Part shown: in pieces, positions 7,513-11,563 of the stretch | Position numbering within the stretch: position 1 is the stretch's first letter | Layout: each line of letters starts with the position of its first letter | Origin: DATBGO01 sp050011895 | Lineage (GTDB): Bacteria; Actinomycetota; Actinomycetes; Streptosporangiales; Streptosporangiaceae | Direction of reading: 5' to 3' | DNA length: 11,563 nt | Assembly: GCA_050011895.1 (NCBI GenBank) | Contig: JBEKIF010000099.1 | Location: 1-11,563, forward strand | Translations under genes and position numbers: made by a program | The notes under the pieces: model-generated | Database searches by the model: none | Told to the model about the DNA's origin: nothing | Seen by the model: the letters and a program-made list of their open reading frames with translations, nothing else

Positions 7513-8219
7513 GGCACCCAGCCGTTCTCGAGGAGCGACCGGACCTCGGCCACCCCGGCAGCCCAGACCACCTGCATGTCCTCGTCCAGACGCGAGTAGG
7601 CGCCGCCCAGCATGCCGTCCGGCGCCGCGGCCCGGACCCGCTCGGCGTCGAGCAGCCCGACGAGATCCGGGGGAATGACCGGCCGCGGGTCAGCCGGCAC
7701 GTCGACTCCTGGTAGCCGGGTCCAGGGAAAGTTCTCCACCCAGCCGCCATGCGCCTGATCTCGGTCGAACTGGCCGGCGGCAGCTACTGTCTGCGGCGCG
7801 TCGTACCAGCTGTGAAAAAGCACCCGGACCCGGTCCTGGCGCGGCTGGCAGAGCCACTCGCGAATGAACCCGGTGACTGGCGAGTTGCCGCCATGCCCGT
7901 TGACGATGGCAATGCGACGGAAGCCCTGCGCCGCGAGACCGTCGAGGAGGTCCCTGAGGACTTCGATGTAGGTCGTTATCCGCAAGCTCATGCTGCCGGG
8001 GAAGGCCGCGAAGTAGGGAGCCATGCCGAAGGGGAGTACCGGGAGGACCGGGACGCCGAGCGGCTGGGCGGCCTCGACTGCCACCCGCTCAGCGAGGATG
8101 GCGTCGGTTCCCAGGGACAGGTAGCCGTGCTGTTCGGTCGAGCCGGTCGGCAGGACAATGCGGTCGTCCCGCTTCAGGTACTCCTCGATCTGCATCCAGT
8201 TCGCGTCGAACACCCGCAC
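7509..8219 (-). CDS. Creatininase-family amidohydrolase, 236 aa
   Basis: This family uses a two-metal site to open cyclic amides or cut short amide bonds; members include creatininase, ArfB formamide hydrolase and MftE. The metal motifs are PTGSTEQHG (E29, H31), GTD (D39), NGHGGN (H109) and a later HGGWVEN (157-163) in the position where many members have HAGxxET. True creatininases carry a Glu two residues after the NGHGGN His (GHYEN type), so this is probably not a creatinine hydrolase. The start is GTG 8219-8217: the resulting N-terminus (RVFDANWMQIEEYL) aligns with the family start. A weak purine-rich GGGGCGAG precedes it. It begins 30 bp after the stop of the binding protein gene and ends in an ATGA overlap with the SDR. 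The real substrate is unknown. Confidence 0.88.
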   Translation of the reverse strand: MRVFDANWMQIEEYLKRDDRIVLPTGSTEQHGYLSLGTDAILAERVAVEAAQPLGVPVLPVLPFGMAPYFAAFPGSMSLRITTYIEVLRDLLDGLAAQGFRRIAIVNGHGGNSPVTGFIREWLCQPRQDRVRVLFHSWYDAPQTVAAAGQFDRDQAHGGWVENFPWTRLPGVDVPADPRPVIPPDLVGLLDAERVRAAAPDGMLGGAYSRLDEDMQVVWAAGVAEVRSLLENGWVP

Positions 8220-8249
8220 GTTGAGCTCGCCCCGCCTAGCCGGTCGTGG

Positions 8250-10106
8250 TCATTTCGCGAAATACCAGTTCTCTGGGGTGATGCTGAGCGTCGGGCTCTG
8301 TGGCAGGACGCCCTTGAGGCTGTTGGAGACCTCGGTCAGGGTATAGGCGGCGTTGGGCTGGTACTCGACCGGCAGCTGGGGTGCCAGGTAGTCCTGCCAG
8401 TTGTACATGTACTGCAGGTTGGAGCTCGTCAGCGTCTGGTTGATCAGAGCGTCGTTGGTCTGGTCGCAGAATCCGCCGGAGTTGGCGGGCACGCCGCACA
8501 GGAACAGCTCCTCGCCGGTCGGCTGGTAGTCGGGAGAGAACGACCAGCCGAACCCCCAGTTCGCCAGGTCCCAGTTGCATGGGACCTTGGCGACCACGCA
8601 GTTGCCCCCGGCCACCGCAATCACCTGGTTGAACGGCTTGGACTCCAGGTTCAGCTTGATCCCGATCGGCGCAGCGTTGGACTGCAGCTGGGTCATCTCC
8701 GACGTGACCCAGGAGACACCGCTCTCGTACAGGAAGCCAAAGCTCAGGCCGCTGCCCTTGGTGATACCGGCCCCGCATTTGGCCGGGTCGACACAGGTGG
8801 TGACCCCGCTCGGGACCACATTCCAGCCATGACTGGCCAGCAGGCTCTTGGCCTTGCCCGGGTTGTACGGGAACGGGTCGCCCTGCCGGCCCTTGGCCGA
8901 TAGCCACGACGTCACCGGGGTGGCGGCGACCGGGCCCACGGTGAGCGCCCCGTACCCGCGCAGCGGGCCGCTGATCACCGCGGACTGGTTCATCAGGTAC
9001 GCCAGCGCCTGGCGGAAGTACAGCTGCTTGAAGATCGCGGCGTGGTCGGAGACGGTGGACTGGAAATTCAGCGCGTAGTAATCGATGCCCCAGGGGTAAA
9101 CCGGGGCCAGCGTGTAGCCCCTGGACGCCAGCGGGTTGGCGCCCACCGCCGCGCCGGGCGACTTGGCCGGGGCATCCTGGTCGGGCAGGTAGCCGAAGTC
9201 GATCTTGCTGGCGCCGCTGGGTGACTGCAGTACGTTGTACTCGGCCGCATCGGTGGTGAACGGCGCCTCCTGGAACGCCGCCAGCCGCGGCTTCACCGGC
9301 CCAGAGTAGGACTTGTTCGGCACGAACGTGACATGCCCGTCGGCGTTGAACGCGCTAAGCTTCCACGGCCCGTCCACGATGCTCCACAGCGGCGAGGACA
9401 CGTACCCGGTCATGTCCCTGGACTGGGCATCCAGGTAGGCGTACACCTTCGCGCAGTCGCTGACCGTCGTGGCGCAGCTGCTGGGCCCGGACGCGGTCCG
9501 GTCCCATGCGGTCGGCATCGGCGTGACCTGGCTCAGGTCGTTGTAGAGGAACCAGGTCGGCGAGTAGGCCTTGTCCATCGTCATGGTCAGCTCGGTCGAG
9601 CTGACCGCCTTGATGTCCTTCACGTTGGCCGGGAACCCGGTGTAGGCACCGTAGTTGGCCGGCTCGGCGAGCTCCATGTTCAGCCAGAACACCACGTCCT
9701 GCGCGGTCACCGGGGTGCCGTTGGACCACATGTAAGGCTTCAGCGTGATCGTGACCTTGGTGCCGTTGAAGACCGGCGGGTTGGCCACGCTCAGCGAGCT
9801 GTTCACCACCGGCTGGCTGCCCAGGCCGAACCAATACAGCGGCCGGTACATCAAGTACTGGAAATCGAAGAGGTTGACATTGCTGAGGTTGGCGCTACTC
9901 ATGTACGGGAAGATGTAGCTCGGCGTTTCCGCTGGCGGCTCCGCCCAGACGGCAGTGCCGCCGCTGACCGGGGTGGTCCCGCCCGATGCGGAGCTGCCGC
10001 TGCTGCAGCCGGCCGCGACGAGCGCCAGCGCTGCAGCACACGCGGCGAGCATCCCGCGGTGGACCTTGAATCGTGCGCTACGGGACGGCGCGGGCACTGA
10101 CCTCAT
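8250..10106 (-). CDS. Family 5 extracellular solute-binding lipoprotein (ABC importer), 618 aa
   Basis: The protein has a basic start, a hydrophobic stretch and the lipobox LVAAGC with acylated Cys34, then a Ser/Gly-rich linker. It would be anchored outside the membrane and hand a ligand to an ABC importer. The body fits the SBP_bac_5 (DppA/OppA) family: early YRPLYWFG, then a VTITLKPYMWSNGTPVTAQDV segment, a DGPWKL segment, and FRQALAYLMNQ at about 365-374. Apart from the lipobox region, eight cysteines fall in four close pairs (211/218, 438/444, 503/510, 537/547), suggesting local disulfides. Start ATG 10106 has GGAAGGAA about 8 nt upstream. No permease or ATPase gene is in the window. It is probably the first gene of the hydrolase operon, and its ligand is likely a peptide or other amide-containing compound. 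Confidence 0.93.
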   Translation of the reverse strand: MRSVPAPSRSARFKVHRGMLAACAAALALVAAGCSSGSSASGGTTPVSGGTAVWAEPPAETPSYIFPYMSSANLSNVNLFDFQYLMYRPLYWFGLGSQPVVNSSLSVANPPVFNGTKVTITLKPYMWSNGTPVTAQDVVFWLNMELAEPANYGAYTGFPANVKDIKAVSSTELTMTMDKAYSPTWFLYNDLSQVTPMPTAWDRTASGPSSCATTVSDCAKVYAYLDAQSRDMTGYVSSPLWSIVDGPWKLSAFNADGHVTFVPNKSYSGPVKPRLAAFQEAPFTTDAAEYNVLQSPSGASKIDFGYLPDQDAPAKSPGAAVGANPLASRGYTLAPVYPWGIDYYALNFQSTVSDHAAIFKQLYFRQALAYLMNQSAVISGPLRGYGALTVGPVAATPVTSWLSAKGRQGDPFPYNPGKAKSLLASHGWNVVPSGVTTCVDPAKCGAGITKGSGLSFGFLYESGVSWVTSEMTQLQSNAAPIGIKLNLESKPFNQVIAVAGGNCVVAKVPCNWDLANWGFGWSFSPDYQPTGEELFLCGVPANSGGFCDQTNDALINQTLTSSNLQYMYNWQDYLAPQLPVEYQPNAAYTLTEVSNSLKGVLPQSPTLSITPENWYFAK

Positions 10107-10185
10107 GGCTGCGATTCCTTCCGGATCCTCCGACCAGAACGGCGAGACCGGCGGGCCGCGTATTCCGGACGCGAGCGGCCTATCG

Positions 10186-10202
10186 GATCATGTCATGCGA
10201 TC
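10186..10202. promoter_or_regulatory. Operator-like imperfect palindrome upstream of the binding protein gene
   Basis: GATCATG at 10186-10192 and CATGCGATC at 10194-10202 form an imperfect palindrome around T10193, with a two-base insertion in the right arm. It lies 80 bp upstream of the ATG in the 196-bp gap that probably holds the promoter of the operon. The shape is compatible with a dimeric regulator such as a GntR or TetR type. No regulator gene is in the window, and no convincing -35/-10 pair could be fixed. Confidence 0.22.
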
Positions 10203-10210
10203 AGTACTGC

Positions 10211-10303
10211 TTACGCAGCGCGGCATGGCTTGCACCGAAGAGGCCTGATCGCCGGGGACGGCCGCGGGGTGAAGGTACCGATGCCACGGACCCTGCTGGT
10301 CAT
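10211..10303 (-). pseudogene. 30-codon open frame coupled to the CoA ligase stop; small peptide or gene remnant
   Basis: The stop of the CoA ligase (TGA 10302-10300) overlaps ATG 10303-10301 as ATGA, the same arrangement seen at two real junctions in this operon. The frame runs 30 codons to TAA 10213-10211. Its product starts MTSRVRGIGTFTPR and ends in a Cys/Arg-rich CKPCRAA. The N-terminus faintly recalls the GIGTYxP start of thiolase-like or ketoacyl-synthase proteins, so it may be the stump of a gene lost by deletion. It may equally be a chance ATG. A functional small protein is possible but unsupported. Confidence 0.22.
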
Positions 10304-11563
10304 GCGCTGGCTCCTGCGGCGGGCTGCGGGTCGGCGAGGACAGCTGCGGCCATCTGCCGCAGCTCGACGCGCCGGATCTTACCGCTTGCGGTGGACGGGT
10401 AGCCGTCCACGAAAACGACCCTGCGGGGCCGCTTGAACGACGGCAGGCCGACCCGGCAGAACTCGATGAGCTCGTCCTCGGTGGCCACCATGCCTGGTTC
10501 GAGCAGCACGAACGCGACCGGCTTCTGCAGCCCGTCGCGGTCAGGCCCGGCCACGACGGCCGCATAGCTGACCGACGGATGGGCGAGCAGCCGTTCCTCG
10601 ACCTCGGCGGGTGACATCCAGATGCCGCTGACCTTGAGCATGTCGTTGGTCCGGCCGAGGCAGGTGTAGTAGCCGTCGTCGTCCTGGACGTAGGTGTCGC
10701 CGGTGCGCAGCCATTCGCCCTGGAACGCGCTCCGGCTCGCGGCGTAGGCCGACCAGTAGCCCGTCGCGGTTGAGTCGCCCCGCACGAAGAGCGTGCCGGG
10801 CGTCCCGGTCGGCACGATGGCACCATCCTCGTCAAGGATCTTCAGCTCATATCCCGGCACGGCGACGCCTGACGTCCCGGGACGGACCGCGCCCTCCCGG
10901 TTGGACAGGAAGGTATTCAGCATCTCCGTCGTCCCGAGGCCGTCGAGGATGTCGATGCCGAAGTGCTTCGTCCACCGGTGATACAAGGAGGCCGGCAGCG
11001 CCTCCCCCGCCGACACCGCCAGCCGCACCCCGGCGATCGCATCGGCGGGCAGATCGGCGCGCAGCATGTTGGCGAAGAAGGTCGGCCCGGCGAAGAACAA
11101 GCTGGCGCCGTACTGCCGGACCCGGCCGGCGATCGCCTCCGGCGTGGGCGCCGCCGGCTCCAGGACCATGCACGCGCCGGCCGACAGCGGGAACAGCACC
11201 GAGTTACCCAGGCCGTAGGCAAAGAACGCCTTCGCGACCGACAGGCAGCGATCATCCCGGCGGATGCCGAGCACCTGCGCGCCGAAGGCCTCGCAGACCG
11301 CGGGGATCGAGCCGTGCCGGTGCATGGCCGCCTTGGGCAACCCGGTCGTCCCGGAGGTGTAGAGCCAGAAGGCGGGCGAGTCCGCGGTGGTCGGGTACAC
11401 CGGCGCCGGCCCGCCGGGCGCCGCCGCCGCCAGAGCGTCCAGATCGTGGACTGCCGGGCCGGCCCCGGGCGCGATGACCGCGCCGCCGGCCGCCAGCACG
11501 CCGCGCAGCTCCGGCGCGCCGCCGATCGCCTCCTGGGCCACCGGCGCGAACTCCGGGGTGACC
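10300..11563 (-). CDS. AMP-forming acyl-CoA ligase, benzoate-CoA ligase-like, N-terminus outside the window
   Basis: The enzyme activates a carboxylic acid with ATP to an acyl-AMP and then to the CoA thioester, in the cytoplasm. The visible 420 residues carry the P-loop-like YTSGTTGLPKA, the GTTEM adenylate motif, the TGD motif in RTGDTYV, the hinge region KVSGIWMSPAEVEE and the catalytic Lys in TASGKIRR near the C-terminus. FFAYGLGNSVLFPLSAGA and FGIDILDGLGTTEML closely recall benzoate-CoA ligase (BclA) family members, which favour aromatic or short branched acids. The frame is open to the right edge, so 5' sequence is missing; the GTG at 11541 is internal. It lies 193 bp upstream of the binding protein gene on the same strand, so it may share or lack a transcript with the operon. 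Confidence 0.9.
   Translation of the reverse strand, partial: VTPEFAPVAQEAIGGAPELRGVLAAGGAVIAPGAGPAVHDLDALAAAAPGGPAPVYPTTADSPAFWLYTSGTTGLPKAAMHRHGSIPAVCEAFGAQVLGIRRDDRCLSVAKAFFAYGLGNSVLFPLSAGACMVLEPAAPTPEAIAGRVRQYGASLFFAGPTFFANMLRADLPADAIAGVRLAVSAGEALPASLYHRWTKHFGIDILDGLGTTEMLNTFLSNREGAVRPGTSGVAVPGYELKILDEDGAIVPTGTPGTLFVRGDSTATGYWSAYAASRSAFQGEWLRTGDTYVQDDDGYYTCLGRTNDMLKVSGIWMSPAEVEERLLAHPSVSYAAVVAGPDRDGLQKPVAFVLLEPGMVATEDELIEFCRVGLPSFKRPRRVVFVDGYPSTASGKIRRVELRQMAAAVLADPQPAAGASA

Noticed and set aside
6811..8219. Mycofactocin locus suggested by a creatininase-family gene next to an SDR
   Set aside because: No precursor peptide, radical SAM, glycosyltransferase or other mft gene is present, and the SDR lacks the features of the mycofactocin-dependent subgroup.
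8236..8253. Five-codon frame (ATG ACC ACG ACC GGC TAG) overlapping the binding protein stop as ATGA
   Set aside because: It is too short to mean anything alone and is out of frame with the creatininase GTG 16 nt later. It could act as a reinitiation bridge, but nothing in the sequence supports this.
7749..8903. 384-codon open frame on the plus strand
   Set aside because: It is antisense to the creatininase-family and binding protein genes, both with clear family motifs; the translation has none.

Overview
The window is GC-rich DNA with strong G/C preference at third codon positions and long antisense shadow frames. This fits a high-GC Actinomycetota chromosome; the genus cannot be fixed from the sequence. 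It holds eight real protein genes, plus the 3' end of an IS transposase at the left edge. Two of the nine coding regions run off the window. I saw no tRNA, rRNA, CRISPR array or regulator gene.

Layout, left to right. Positions 1-283 (+) are the tail of an IS982-like transposase. Positions 500-886 (-) encode a small protein I do not recognise. Positions 924-1853 (-) encode a zinc deacylase of the succinylglutamate desuccinylase/aspartoacylase family. A 196-bp divergent gap follows. Then 2050-4185 (+) encodes an unusual 711-aa protein joining a ketopantoate-reductase-like (PanE/ApbA) oxidoreductase to an amidase-signature hydrolase. It converges on a minus-strand block read from right to left: an AMP-forming acyl-CoA ligase of the benzoate-CoA ligase family (beyond 11563 down to 10300), a family 5 solute-binding lipoprotein (10106-8250), a creatininase-family amidohydrolase (8219-7509), a short-chain dehydrogenase (7512-6811), an M20 metallopeptidase (6824-5448) and an M19 dipeptidase (5451-4219).

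The last four genes of that block are 30 bp apart or overlapping. Two junctions are ATGA stop/start overlaps and one is a 14-bp overlap, so they are almost certainly one translationally coupled operon behind the binding protein.

Taken together this looks like a catabolic or scavenging module. A binding protein captures a peptide- or amide-like compound. Five hydrolytic activities from five unrelated folds (creatininase, M20, M19, amidase signature, AstE/AspA) can each break a C-N bond, two oxidoreductases (SDR and the KPR-like domain) act on alcohol or keto groups, and a CoA ligase activates the released acid. The substrate cannot be read from the sequence. The pathway is an inference from gene content; the family assignments rest on visible motifs. 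The strongest candidate for something undescribed is the KPR-amidase fusion and the amide-hydrolase cluster around it.
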